Below, one piece after another: positions 15,234-23,101 of a stretch of 38,732 nt of DNA. How positions within the stretch are numbered: the stretch's first letter is position 1; each line of letters opens with the position of its first letter. Origin of the DNA: Alphaproteobacteria bacterium (lineage in GTDB: Bacteria > Pseudomonadota > Alphaproteobacteria > Rhodobacterales > Rhodobacteraceae); contig JAUIAS010000030.1 in the NCBI GenBank assembly GCA_030425395.1, forward strand, positions 1-38,732. The letters run 5' to 3'. The translations under genes were made by a program, and so were the position numbers. The notes beneath the pieces were generated by a model. It was not told the DNA's origin, ran no database searches, and saw only the letters and a program-made list of their open reading frames with translations.

Positions 15234-16046
15234 GTGGCGCGACTGGTCTTGGCTTTGCTGATTGGACTTTGGCCGTTCATTGCGATGGGCCAAGATTCGC
15301 GGCTGGAGACATTGGGCACGCTTGCGTCGGGCCGCCAGTGGGAAGCGGTTGGGCGTCTGGATATCGGGGGCAAGGGATTTTGCACCGGTGCATTGATTGC
15401 ACCCGATCTTGTCCTGACAGCCGCCCATTGCCTGTTTGACAAGAAAACGTCTGGGCGCATTGATCATGGCCAGATCGAATTTCTGGCCGGGCTGCGCAAC
15501 GGGCGTGCTTCTGCACACCGGGCTGTGCGGCGCGCGGTCGTGCATCCAGAATATGAATACGGCGCGGAAGTGTCGGCGCAGCGCGTGCGCAACGATGTGG
15601 CGCTACTTGAGCTGCAACACCCGATCCGAAACACCACGATTGAACCGTTCGTGACCGCAGCGCGTCCGCGACCCGGTGACGAGATTGGCGTGGTATCCTA
15701 TGCCCATGATCGTGCAGAAGCGCCTTCGTTACAGAACGTCTGCAAGGTTTTGGCCCGGCAGGACGGGATATTGGTCACGTCGTGCAATGTTGATTTCGGA
15801 TCCTCTGGCGCACCGATCTTTTCGTTTCGCAACGGCATTCCGCAGATCGTATCGGTGGTGTCGGCCAAGGCGCAGGTCGAAGGCCGCCAGGTTTCGCTTG
15901 GCACTGATCTGGATGCGCCTCTGATCCGGTTGCATGCAGAATTGGACGCAGGCAAGGGACATTACGTGTCCTCTGCCCCGGCCGTGCGCCGGTTGTCCGC
16001 AGGAAGCAGAAGCCGTGCTGGCGGTGCCAAATTCGTGCGCCCCTGA
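15234..16046 (+). CDS. Secreted trypsin-like serine protease
   Basis: A 270-aa exported peptidase of the S1 (chymotrypsin) fold. A hydrophobic signal segment (LVLALLIGLWPFIAMG) is followed by the mature part. The catalytic triad is visible: His in LTAAHCLFD (about residue 64), Asp in RNDVALLEL (about 121) and Ser in GSSGAPIF (about 192). Cys residues before the His motif (FCTGALI/AHC) and around the Ser (NVCKV, SCNVDFG) should form disulfides in the periplasm. I chose the GTG at 15234 because GGAGGA lies 5 nt upstream; a GTG 15 nt earlier lacks one. No inhibitor or partner gene is adjacent. The C-terminal tail (about 25 residues, Ser/Arg-rich) is outside the protease fold. Confidence 0.88.
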   Translation: MARLVLALLIGLWPFIAMGQDSRLETLGTLASGRQWEAVGRLDIGGKGFCTGALIAPDLVLTAAHCLFDKKTSGRIDHGQIEFLAGLRNGRASAHRAVRRAVVHPEYEYGAEVSAQRVRNDVALLELQHPIRNTTIEPFVTAARPRPGDEIGVVSYAHDRAEAPSLQNVCKVLARQDGILVTSCNVDFGSSGAPIFSFRNGIPQIVSVVSAKAQVEGRQVSLGTDLDAPLIRLHAELDAGKGHYVSSAPAVRRLSAGSRSRAGGAKFVRP

Positions 16047-16050
16047 GGGG

Positions 16051-16079
16051 CTTGAAACCGCTGATCATCTTTCCCATCT
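16051..16079 (+). promoter_or_regulatory. Sigma-32 (RpoH) promoter of hsp20
   Basis: CTTGAAA (16051-16057), a 15-nt spacer and CCCATCT (16073-16079) closely match the heat-shock sigma factor consensus CTTGAA-N11-16-CCCATnT. It starts 4 nt after the stop codon of the protease gene and gives a leader of about 90 nt for hsp20. Confidence 0.85.
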
Positions 16080-16089
16080 GATCTAACGA

Positions 16090-16178
16090 GGGTGCCGCAT
16101 GGCGGGCCTTCGCGAAAACCGCCCGTCCCTTGAGGAGGGCATAAATCTCACATCGCTCAAGTTATGAGGATATGAATC
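16090..16178 (+). promoter_or_regulatory. ROSE-like RNA thermometer in the hsp20 leader
   Basis: The last hairpin pairs AUC-(G)-CUC (16152-16158) with GAGGAU (16166-16171) around a 7-nt loop, leaving one bulged G. It contains the U[U/C]GCU box of ROSE elements (UCGCU, 16153-16157) opposite the AGGA ribosome binding site (16167-16170), 8 nt before the start. Upstream hairpins (GGCGG/CCGCC near 16101-16123; CCCT/AGGG near 16128-16140) give the multi-hairpin layout of this class. Inferred role: block translation at low temperature and open on heating. Confidence 0.65.
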
Positions 16179-16631
16179 ATGCGTAGTTTTGACCTTGCAC
16201 CCCTGTATCGGGCCACCGTCGGTTTTGATCAGATCGCCGATATCATGGACCGGGCTCTTGCCAGCGACGTTTCGCAATCGACCTACCCCCCTTACAACAT
16301 CGAGAAAACCGCCGATGACGCGTATCGGATTTCCGTGGCCGTGGCTGGATTTTCCGATGAAGATCTGAATGTGGAAGTGCGCGAGAACGCCTTGATCGTG
16401 TCGGCCAAGAAAACAGAAGATGACAGCGACCGGACCTATCTGCATCGCGGGATTGCGACACGTGCGTTCGAACGTCGCTTCCAGCTGGCAGATCACGTGC
16501 GCGTGATTGGGGCCAGCCATGAGGATGGCATGCTGCATATTGATCTCAAGCGGGAAGTGCCCGAAGCGCTGAAGCCGCGCCGGATCGAGATCGCCCGCGG
16601 AGTAGGCGCGATCGAAGGTAAAGTGAACTGA
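16179..16631 (+). CDS. Small heat-shock protein, Hsp20/IbpA family
   Basis: A 150-aa ATP-independent holdase of the class A alphaproteobacterial Hsp20 group. It begins MRSFDLAPLYRATVGFDQI, like IbpA. The alpha-crystallin domain spans about residues 36-130: YPPYNIEKTADDAYRISVAVAGF, then DLNVEVRENALIVSAKK, the loop with the RGIATRAFERRFQLADHV signature, and the GMLHIDLKREVPEALKPRRIEI end with the conserved I-x-I-like tail. It keeps unfolding proteins ready for refolding by DnaK and ClpB; clpB lies in the same window. Expression appears doubly heat-controlled (sigma-32 promoter and RNA thermometer). A strong terminator follows. Confidence 0.95.
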   Translation: MRSFDLAPLYRATVGFDQIADIMDRALASDVSQSTYPPYNIEKTADDAYRISVAVAGFSDEDLNVEVRENALIVSAKKTEDDSDRTYLHRGIATRAFERRFQLADHVRVIGASHEDGMLHIDLKREVPEALKPRRIEIARGVGAIEGKVN

Positions 16632-16646
16632 CCCCATGAACGCAAG

Positions 16647-16701
16647 GCGCCGCCCAAAGGGGCGGCGCGCTGCAGGGGGCATTCTGTGCCCCCATTTTTT
16701 T
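16647..16701 (+). terminator. Tandem hairpins and intrinsic terminator of hsp20
   Basis: A first 9-bp stem GCGCCGCCC/GGGCGGCGC (16647-16668) with an AAAG loop is followed by a second 7-bp stem GGGGGCA/TGCCCCC (16675-16693) with a 5-nt loop and then seven T residues. The second one is a textbook rho-independent terminator. Confidence 0.9.
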
Positions 16702-16725
16702 GTTTACTGTCACGCTGTCCGATGA

Positions 16726-18201
16726 TCAGACCGACATGCAGACGTATTTCAGTTCGAGAAAATCCTCGATCCCGTGGTGGCTGCCTTCGCGGCCAAGGCC
16801 AGATTGCTTGACCCCGCCAAAGGGAGCGACCTCGGTCGAGATGATGCCGGTGTTAACCCCGACAATCCCGTATTCCAGAGATTCGGCCACCTTGTAGACG
16901 CGGCTCAGATCCTTGGCGTAGAAATAGGCTGCAAGGCCAAAGATTGTGTCGTTGGCCATTGCGATAACATCATCCACGCTCTCGAATTTGAACAATGGTG
17001 CCAGTGGACCAAAGGTTTCTTCCTTGGCGACTTTCATGTCTTGCGTCACTCCGGTGACCACAGTGGGTTGAAAGAAGTTGCCGCCCAGATCATGCGCCGC
17101 GCCGCCGGTGAGGACTTCGCCACCCTTGGCCGTGACATCGCCGAGATGCTCCAGAACCTTGTCCACCGCGTCGCTGTTGATCAGCGGACCGGTGGTTACG
17201 CCTTCGGACAGGCCGTCACCGATGTTGAGCTTTTCCACAGCGGCTTTCAGCTTGGTTGCGAAGGCGTCATAGACACCGGCCTGAACATAGATCCGGTTGG
17301 CGCAAACGCATGTCTGGCCGTTGTTGCGGAACTTGCACATCATCGCGCCTTCGACAGCGGCATCAAGGTCGGCATCGTCAAAGACAATGAACGGCGCGTT
17401 GCCGCCCAACTCCATCGAACACTTCATGACCTGGTCAGCGGCCTGTCGCAAAAGGATGCGGCCGACTTCGGTGGATCCGGTAAAGGTTATTTTGCGAACG
17501 GCGGGGTTTTCACAGAATTCCTTGCCGATCTCGGACGATCGCGATGACGGGACCACGTTGAAGACGCCCGCCGGGATACCCGCGCGTTCGGCCAGAACGC
17601 CCATGACCAGCGCCGAAAGTGGTGTTTCGGACGCGGGACGCGCGACAAAGGAACACCCCGCAGCCAATGCCGGCGCGGCCTTGCGTGTAATCATCGCGTT
17701 GGGAAAGTTCCATGGCGTGATGGACCCCACGACACCTACTGGCTGCTTCATGACCATGATGCGCTTGTCGCGCTGGTGGCCGGGAATGGTTTCGCCGTAG
17801 ATGCGTTTCGCTTCTTCACCAAAGAATTCGATGAACGACGCGCCGTAAGCGATCTCGCCCTTGGCTTCGGCGTGGGGTTTGCCCTGTTCAGCGGTCAGGA
17901 TGGTGCCCAGATCATCTGCGTTTTCCATCATGAGGTCGAACCACTTGCGCAATACGGCGGCGCGTTCCTTGCCGGTCCAGGCGGCCCAGTCTTTCTGGGC
18001 GGCTTCTGCAGCGGCGATGGCCATGCTCACCTGATCGCGGCTTACATCCGCGACGTTCGCGATGACGTCACCCCGTGCCGGGTTCGTGACACCGAATGTG
18101 CCGTTGTCCCCATCGACCCACGTGCCGTTGATATAGGCGCGGGTCTCCAACAAGGATGAGTCCTTCAATAGCGATTTAAGATCGGTCGTGGCGTCAAGCA
18201 T
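16726..18201 (-). CDS. gabD: NAD(P)-dependent succinate-semialdehyde dehydrogenase
   Basis: A 491-aa aldehyde dehydrogenase of the GabD type, which oxidises succinate semialdehyde to succinate at the end of the GABA shunt. Visible motifs are the N-terminal INGTWVDGDNGTFGVTNPA, GVVGSITPWNFPNAMITRK (cofactor), FTGSTEVGRIL, catalytic Glu in MELGGNAPFIVFDDAD (about residue 260), catalytic Cys in NNGQTCVCANRIYV (about residue 294), and EETFGPLAPLFKF and APFGGVKQSGLGREGSHHGIEDFLELKYVCM at the end. Two cysteines close together (TCVC) match GabD proteins with a regulatory disulfide. ATG has GGGGAGACAAT upstream. It is divergent from the hydrolase gene. Related semialdehyde dehydrogenases cannot be excluded. 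Confidence 0.93.
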   Translation of the reverse strand: MLDATTDLKSLLKDSSLLETRAYINGTWVDGDNGTFGVTNPARGDVIANVADVSRDQVSMAIAAAEAAQKDWAAWTGKERAAVLRKWFDLMMENADDLGTILTAEQGKPHAEAKGEIAYGASFIEFFGEEAKRIYGETIPGHQRDKRIMVMKQPVGVVGSITPWNFPNAMITRKAAPALAAGCSFVARPASETPLSALVMGVLAERAGIPAGVFNVVPSSRSSEIGKEFCENPAVRKITFTGSTEVGRILLRQAADQVMKCSMELGGNAPFIVFDDADLDAAVEGAMMCKFRNNGQTCVCANRIYVQAGVYDAFATKLKAAVEKLNIGDGLSEGVTTGPLINSDAVDKVLEHLGDVTAKGGEVLTGGAAHDLGGNFFQPTVVTGVTQDMKVAKEETFGPLAPLFKFESVDDVIAMANDTIFGLAAYFYAKDLSRVYKVAESLEYGIVGVNTGIISTEVAPFGGVKQSGLGREGSHHGIEDFLELKYVCMSV

Positions 18202-18282
18202 ATTGTCTCCCCTCGCTTTTGACGTGCACAGGCAAACCAGTTGAGGCAGGCTTTGTCCATAGCCACATCAAGGAAGAAAATC

Positions 18283-19074
18283 ATGGAACTGGACGATGCC
18301 TATGCCAATGCTGCTTATATTCCGGATGCGGACGCCTTTCCACCACGGTGGAGCGGAGCGGCAGCCGCGTATCGTGCGGGCTTGGGCCTCCGGGCGGAAT
18401 GCGACGTTTCCTATGGGGCCTCGCCACGTCAGATCTATGATTTGTTCCGTCCTGATGGGGCGTCGCGGGGATTGTTTGTCTTTGTGCACGGTGGCTATTG
18501 GCTGAAGTTCGACAAATCATACTGGTCGCACCTCGCCGCTGGCATGGTGGATGCGGGATGGACGGTGGCCATGCCGTCCTATGATCTGTGCCCAGAGGTG
18601 CGGATATCCGACATTACCGTGCAGATTTCCCGCGCCATCACGGCATTGGCAGAGCGCGTCGAAGGGCCGATCCTGTTGGCGGGGCACTCGGCGGGGGGGC
18701 ATCTGGTGGCACGCATGGTTTGTCAGGGCGTCTTGCCGCCGCAAGTGGCCGCGCGTCTTGGGCATGTGTTGCCGATATCGCCTGTGGCGGATTTGCGGCC
18801 GCTGCTCAGGACGTCGATGAATGATGCGTTCGGTATGAACGAACAGGATGCCGCCGCAGAAAGCCCAACCCTGATTTCCAACAGACACAACATTCCAGTA
18901 ACCGTTTGGGTCGGGGCGGATGAAAGGCCCGTCTTTGTTGAGCAGGCGCGTGCGCTGGGGGCGGCCTGGGATGTGCCTGTTGTGATCGCGCCCGGCAAGC
19001 ACCATTTCGACGTGATTGATTCGTTGACCGACCCGGACGGCGAAATGGTGCAAAAACTGACGCAAACAGTCTGA
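18283..19074 (+). CDS. Alpha/beta hydrolase, arylformamidase-like
   Basis: A 263-aa alpha/beta-hydrolase similar to kynurenine formamidase (arylformamidase) and carboxylesterases. The HGGYW oxyanion-hole motif lies at about residue 70, the nucleophile elbow GHSAGGH at about residue 135, an Asp in SPVADLRPL and the catalytic His near the end in GKHHFDVID. The HGGYW form is typical of arylformamidase-like proteins, but no kynurenine gene (tdo, kynU) is nearby, so the substrate is open. The ATG at 18283 is preceded by AAGGAAGAAAATC; an in-frame ATG 14 codons upstream lacks a ribosome binding site. The next gene on the same strand, creatinase, begins 164 nt later. Confidence 0.82.
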   Translation: MELDDAYANAAYIPDADAFPPRWSGAAAAYRAGLGLRAECDVSYGASPRQIYDLFRPDGASRGLFVFVHGGYWLKFDKSYWSHLAAGMVDAGWTVAMPSYDLCPEVRISDITVQISRAITALAERVEGPILLAGHSAGGHLVARMVCQGVLPPQVAARLGHVLPISPVADLRPLLRTSMNDAFGMNEQDAAAESPTLISNRHNIPVTVWVGADERPVFVEQARALGAAWDVPVVIAPGKHHFDVIDSLTDPDGEMVQKLTQTV

Positions 19075-19238
19075 GCCGGTCGCAAACCGGTCTTGCCTGA
19101 CGGGTGCATCCACGGCAGATAGAGCGCGGGCCAAGGCGATGGCGTCGCCTTCATCCCACCAGCGATCTGCCGTGCGGATGCGCGCCTCATTCTTGTCCTG
19201 AACGCCGGGATGCTCCTATTCTTTTGGAGGGCAAGAAC

Positions 19239-20447
19239 ATGACCCAACGACCCGATATGTATCGTTTTCACAACGGAGAAAAGGCCCGACTGGCGTTTTC
19301 CGATGCAGAGTATGAAGCGCGTCTGCGCGGCCTTCGACGCAGCATGTCCGAAGCTGATCTGCATGCCGTGGTGCTTACCTCGATGCACAACATCGCGTAT
19401 TACTCGGGCTTTCTCTATTGCAGCTTTGGCCGGCCTTACGGAATGGTTGTGACGGCCAGCGAAGCCGTGACTATCAGTGCTGGCATCGACGCTGGTCAGC
19501 CTTGGCGGCGCAGCCACGGCGACAATATCACCTACACGGATTGGCAACGCGACAATTTCTGGCGCGCAGTCCGTTCTGTCGCCGGAACCGGCAAGGCCGT
19601 CGGCATGGAAGCGGATCATCTCACCCTGATCCAGCGCGACAAGTTGGAGGCATTTCTGGCACCCCAACGGGTGGCCGATATCGCCCCTGCCACAATGCAG
19701 CAACGCATGATGAAGTCTCCAGCCGAGTTGGATCTGATCCGGCACGGGGCGCAAGTGGCGGATGTCGGCGGGTATGCCATCCGCGATGCGGTGCGTGTCG
19801 GCGCGCGCGAAATCGACGTGGCCATGGCCGGACGGGACGCAATGGAGGCGGAGATCGCCAAACGTTTCCCGGATGCCGAATACCGCGATACCTGGGTCTG
19901 GTTTCAATCGGGGCTAAACACCGACGGCGCGCATAACCCGGTGACCGGCCGTGTTCTTGAGCGAGGCGATATTCTCAGCCTGAACACCTTTCCAATGATC
20001 TCGGGCTATTACACCGCGCTGGAGCGCACGATGTTCGTGGGTGAAGTCGACGATGCATCACTTCGCATCTGGGAGGCAAACGTCGCCGCCCATGAATACG
20101 GAATGAGCTTGTTGAAGCCCGGCGCGACCTGCGCCGAAGTCACCCATGCGATCAATGCCTTCTTCGAGGAACGCGATCTGTTGCAATATCGGACCTTTGG
20201 TTACGGTCATTCCTTTGGCGTGCTGTCGCATTTTTATGGGCGCGAGGCTGGCCTTGAGCTGCGCGAAGATATCGACACCGTGCTCGAGCCGGGGATGGTC
20301 ATTTCTATGGAGCCGATGCTGACCTTGCCTGATGATGGGCCGGGTGCGGGTGGGTACCGTGAACATGACATTCTGATCATTACCGCCGATGGCAATGAGA
20401 ACATCACGGGGTATCCTTATGGCCCTGCGTTCAACGTGGTTGGATAA
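19239..20447 (+). CDS. Creatinase (creatine amidinohydrolase)
   Basis: A 402-aa 'pita-bread' fold enzyme that hydrolyses creatine to sarcosine and urea. It aligns by eye over its whole length with Pseudomonas creatinase (403 aa). Shared blocks are MHNIAYYSGFLYCSFGRPY with the substrate-binding Phe and Arg, ISAGIDAGQPWRR, YTDWQRDNFW, FQSGLNTDGAHNPVT with the catalytic His, GYYTALERTMF with Glu, LQYRTFGYGHSFGVLSH, YGREAGLELREDIDTVLEPGM and SMEPMLTLPDDGPGAGGYREHDIL with Glu. M24 metal ligands are not needed in this branch. The ATG at 19239 follows GGAGGGCAAGAAC. No sarcosine oxidase or urease gene is in the window. A terminator follows. Confidence 0.9.
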   Translation: MTQRPDMYRFHNGEKARLAFSDAEYEARLRGLRRSMSEADLHAVVLTSMHNIAYYSGFLYCSFGRPYGMVVTASEAVTISAGIDAGQPWRRSHGDNITYTDWQRDNFWRAVRSVAGTGKAVGMEADHLTLIQRDKLEAFLAPQRVADIAPATMQQRMMKSPAELDLIRHGAQVADVGGYAIRDAVRVGAREIDVAMAGRDAMEAEIAKRFPDAEYRDTWVWFQSGLNTDGAHNPVTGRVLERGDILSLNTFPMISGYYTALERTMFVGEVDDASLRIWEANVAAHEYGMSLLKPGATCAEVTHAINAFFEERDLLQYRTFGYGHSFGVLSHFYGREAGLELREDIDTVLEPGMVISMEPMLTLPDDGPGAGGYREHDILIITADGNENITGYPYGPAFNVVG

Positions 20448-20483
20448 TTTCCGCTGGATATCCGACTAAATAGCTAGGATAAG

Positions 20484-20518
20484 ACCCTGCCGGGTGATGT
20501 CATCCGGCAGGGTTTTTT
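20484..20518 (+). terminator. Strong intrinsic terminator after creatinase
   Basis: CCCTGCCGG (20485-20493) pairs with CCGGCAGGG (20504-20512), with three more pairs inside, and six T residues follow. It ends only 17 nt before the start codon of the permease gene. Confidence 0.92.
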
Positions 20519-20535
20519 CGTGCCGGAGTCGCGCC

Positions 20536-22212
20536 GTGACCGACAGCCACGACATTAGTGAACGCGCGCGAAAGCGCCGCCGCCGCCGGGCACAGGGCGC
20601 GCCCGCGCTGGGCGTTGTGGCCTATACCGTGGCGGCGGCGTGTTTGTTGCCCATGGTTGCGGTGCTAGTCGGGGCGCTAAGCGGCGGGACCGATACGGTT
20701 GGACACCTGCTTGCCACGGTTCTTCCGGGATATGTCGGCACCACGCTTTTGTTGGTGGTGCTGGTTGGGGTGGGCACAATGATTGTCGGGGTGGGCACGG
20801 CGTGGCTCGTCACGATGACAGTATTTCCAGCAAAGCGGCTGCTTGAGATTGCATTGGTTCTTCCTTTGGCCTTTCCGGCCTATGTGCTGGCATATGCCTA
20901 TACCTTTGTTCTGGATCACCCCGGTATCGTGCAAAGCAGTCTGCGATCGGTAACAGGCTGGGGGCCGCGCGATTACTGGTTTCCGGAAATCCGGTCGCTG
21001 GGCGGTGCGGCGTTGATGCTGATCCTCGTTCTCTATCCGTATGTGTATCTGCTGGCGCGCGCGGCGTTTCTCCAACAAAGTGCCACAGCTTTCCTCGCGG
21101 CACGCGCATTGGGCAAAAACGCTTGGGTGGCATTCTGGCGGGTCAGTCTGCCGATGGCGCGCCCTGCAATTGCGGGTGGGGTTCTGCTTGCGATTATGGA
21201 AACCATCGCCGATTTCGGGACGGTAGCGTATTTCGGGGTGCAGACTTTTGCGACGGGCATTTACACCAGTTGGTTCTCTATGGCGGACCGGGCTGCAGCG
21301 GCGCAGCTTGCTGTATGCTTGTTGGCTTTTGCCCTGTTTCTCGCAATTCTCGAGCGCACGCAAAGGGGTGCCGCCAAGTATCATGACACCGGGAAACGCC
21401 AGCAACGTATGCCGCCTGACCGGTTGCGGGGTTGGCGGGCGGCCTTGGCGTTTCTGGCCTGTTTCCTGCCGGTTCTTCTGGGGTGTCTGTTGCCGGTCGC
21501 GGTTCTGCTGACCATGGGGATCGGATCAGAACAGGATCTTCTGAGCCGACGCTACACCCGGTTCATCAGCAATTCGATCACGCTGGCTGCATCGGCTGCG
21601 GTGATAACATTGCTTGCGGCGATCGCGGTAGGGTTCTTTCAGCGATTGCGCCCCGGTCGCGGCGCGCAGGTCGCAGCCTATATCGCGCGCCTCGGCTATG
21701 CCGTGCCGGGCGGGGTGATCGCAGTGGGGCTGATTGTGCCATTCGCAGCGTTCGACAATGCATTGGATTCGTGGATGCGGGCGCGGTTCGACTATTCCAC
21801 CGGATTGTTGGTGACTGGATCAATCTGGTTGCTGGTCGGTGCCTATATGGTTCGGTTTTTGGCAGCGGCGCTGGGCGCATACGAGGGCGGGCAAAGCACC
21901 ATTCACGCAAATATGGACGCCGCCGCGCGATCCCTTGGCCAGACGCCTCTGGGCACTTTGCGACGGGTGCATTTGCCGATGCTGACGCCCAGCCTTTTGA
22001 CAGCTTTGCTGATTGTTTTCGTCGACGTGATGAAGGAACTGCCTGCGACGCTGATCATGCGTCCGTTCAACTATGACACGCTTGCCGTCCAAGCCTACAG
22101 ACTGGCCAGCGACGAACGCCTTGAGGGCGCGGCAGTGCCGTCTCTGGTGATTGTCGCGGTAGGGCTTTTGCCGGTGATCCTGATCTGTCGGCAGGTTGGT
22201 CGGCGGTCCTGA
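20536..22212 (+). CDS. Ferric iron ABC transporter permease (FbpB/SfuB type)
   Basis: A 558-aa double-length inner-membrane permease of the iron(III) type: two homologous halves of about six membrane helices each. After a very basic N terminus (RARKRRRRRA) come the first helices. Each half has an EAA loop for the ATPase, ARALGKNAWVAFWRVSLPMA (about residue 185) and AARSLGQTPLGTLRRVHLP (about residue 463). VDVMKELPATLIMRPFNYDTLAVQAY near the end is typical of the iron(III) subgroup. The likely binding protein lies at 24899-25912 on the other strand; no ATPase gene is in the window. The start is a GTG with CGGAG 8 nt upstream. A GTG inside the preceding terminator loop is in frame but unlikely. 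Confidence 0.92.
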   Translation: MTDSHDISERARKRRRRRAQGAPALGVVAYTVAAACLLPMVAVLVGALSGGTDTVGHLLATVLPGYVGTTLLLVVLVGVGTMIVGVGTAWLVTMTVFPAKRLLEIALVLPLAFPAYVLAYAYTFVLDHPGIVQSSLRSVTGWGPRDYWFPEIRSLGGAALMLILVLYPYVYLLARAAFLQQSATAFLAARALGKNAWVAFWRVSLPMARPAIAGGVLLAIMETIADFGTVAYFGVQTFATGIYTSWFSMADRAAAAQLAVCLLAFALFLAILERTQRGAAKYHDTGKRQQRMPPDRLRGWRAALAFLACFLPVLLGCLLPVAVLLTMGIGSEQDLLSRRYTRFISNSITLAASAAVITLLAAIAVGFFQRLRPGRGAQVAAYIARLGYAVPGGVIAVGLIVPFAAFDNALDSWMRARFDYSTGLLVTGSIWLLVGAYMVRFLAAALGAYEGGQSTIHANMDAAARSLGQTPLGTLRRVHLPMLTPSLLTALLIVFVDVMKELPATLIMRPFNYDTLAVQAYRLASDERLEGAAVPSLVIVAVGLLPVILICRQVGRRS

Positions 22213-22234
22213 ATTATCGAGCCTCCTCAGGTTC

Positions 22235-23101
22235 TCAGGCCGTCCACCATTTTTCAATCGCATCGTGGCTGATCCGGTCGGCGGGGCCAAGCCCCACGAG
22301 GATGGTCTTGTCCGTCTGCGCGCGTTTCGCCGATACATAACGCCCTACGACGTGGACCTCATAGCCGCCGTCATCGGTCAGAATGAACCCCTTGAGCCGA
22401 TAAAGACCTTCGGGTCGGGTTTCCAGCTTTTCGCCCATTGCAGCCCGGCTTATGGGGGCATCGCTTTCGTGATCCCAGGCGGCATAGGCGGGGTGCGGCG
22501 CGCTCGCACGGCCCAGCGGGCGCGGGATCAGGCCTGACAACAGCGGGGCGAACGGCATGTCTCCGATTGCACGCGGCGTGCGCGCGCCCAATGCGCGGAT
22601 GGCTTGGCCCAGATCGTCGGGCACCTCATCGGTTTTTGAGACAAGCACCATATCTCCGGCGGTGATCTGTTGGGTCACCTGTGGTCCGATTTGCGGATCG
22701 TTCATGACCTGCGATCCGTTCAGCCCGTCGACCACCGTCAGGATGCCCGCGTATGACATGTCCGGTTCGGCGATTGCGGCATTGGCAATGGCCACCGGAT
22801 CGGCCACGCCGCTGGCTTCGACAATCAGGTGATCTGGGCGTGGCTGCCGGTCAAGCACATCGCCAAGCGCCATGAACAGATCGGCCCCCATCGTGCAGCA
22901 AACACAACCATTGGTCAGCGCGATGGTGTCTTCGTCCCGTGACGCCAAAAGGGCCGCATCAATGTTGATCGCGCCGAAATCGTTCACGAGCACCAAGAGC
23001 CGCATCCCGTGCGGTTCTGACAAAAGTCGGTTGATCAGCGTGGTTTTCCCCGCGCCGAGATATCCCGACACGACTGTCATGGGCAGGGGAGGGAGTGTCA
23101 T
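22235..23101 (-). CDS. COG0523/CobW family metal-chaperone GTPase
   Basis: A 288-aa G3E GTPase of the CobW/COG0523 family, whose members deliver metals such as zinc, cobalt or iron to enzymes. The Walker A motif is GYLGAGKTT (residues 13-21), the switch region NDFGAINID (40-48), the metal-binding CxCC motif NGCVCC with Cys 66, 68 and 69, and the guanine-specificity motif SKTDEV. A short CobW C-terminal domain follows (LKGFILTDDGGYEVHVVG). It is shorter than CobW proper and lacks His-rich tails. Its ATG overlaps the TGA of the upstream amidohydrolase gene by 4 nt (ATGA), suggesting that the amidohydrolase is its metal client. It ends 22 nt from the convergent permease gene. Confidence 0.92.
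   Translation of the reverse strand: MTLPPLPMTVVSGYLGAGKTTLINRLLSEPHGMRLLVLVNDFGAINIDAALLASRDEDTIALTNGCVCCTMGADLFMALGDVLDRQPRPDHLIVEASGVADPVAIANAAIAEPDMSYAGILTVVDGLNGSQVMNDPQIGPQVTQQITAGDMVLVSKTDEVPDDLGQAIRALGARTPRAIGDMPFAPLLSGLIPRPLGRASAPHPAYAAWDHESDAPISRAAMGEKLETRPEGLYRLKGFILTDDGGYEVHVVGRYVSAKRAQTDKTILVGLGPADRISHDAIEKWWTA

Noticed and set aside
13866..15545. A 559-codon open frame on the minus strand over glcF
   Set aside because: It is the mirror of glcF and of the protease gene start, rich in Arg, His and Gln as expected of an antisense frame, with no recognisable fold.
19075..19209. Coding-like minus frame between the hydrolase and creatinase genes (contains RIRTADRWWDEGDAIALAR)
   Set aside because: It reads plausibly for about 45 codons but begins at a stop codon with no start, and continues as antisense of the hydrolase. 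It may be a fragment of a lost gene, but I cannot name one.
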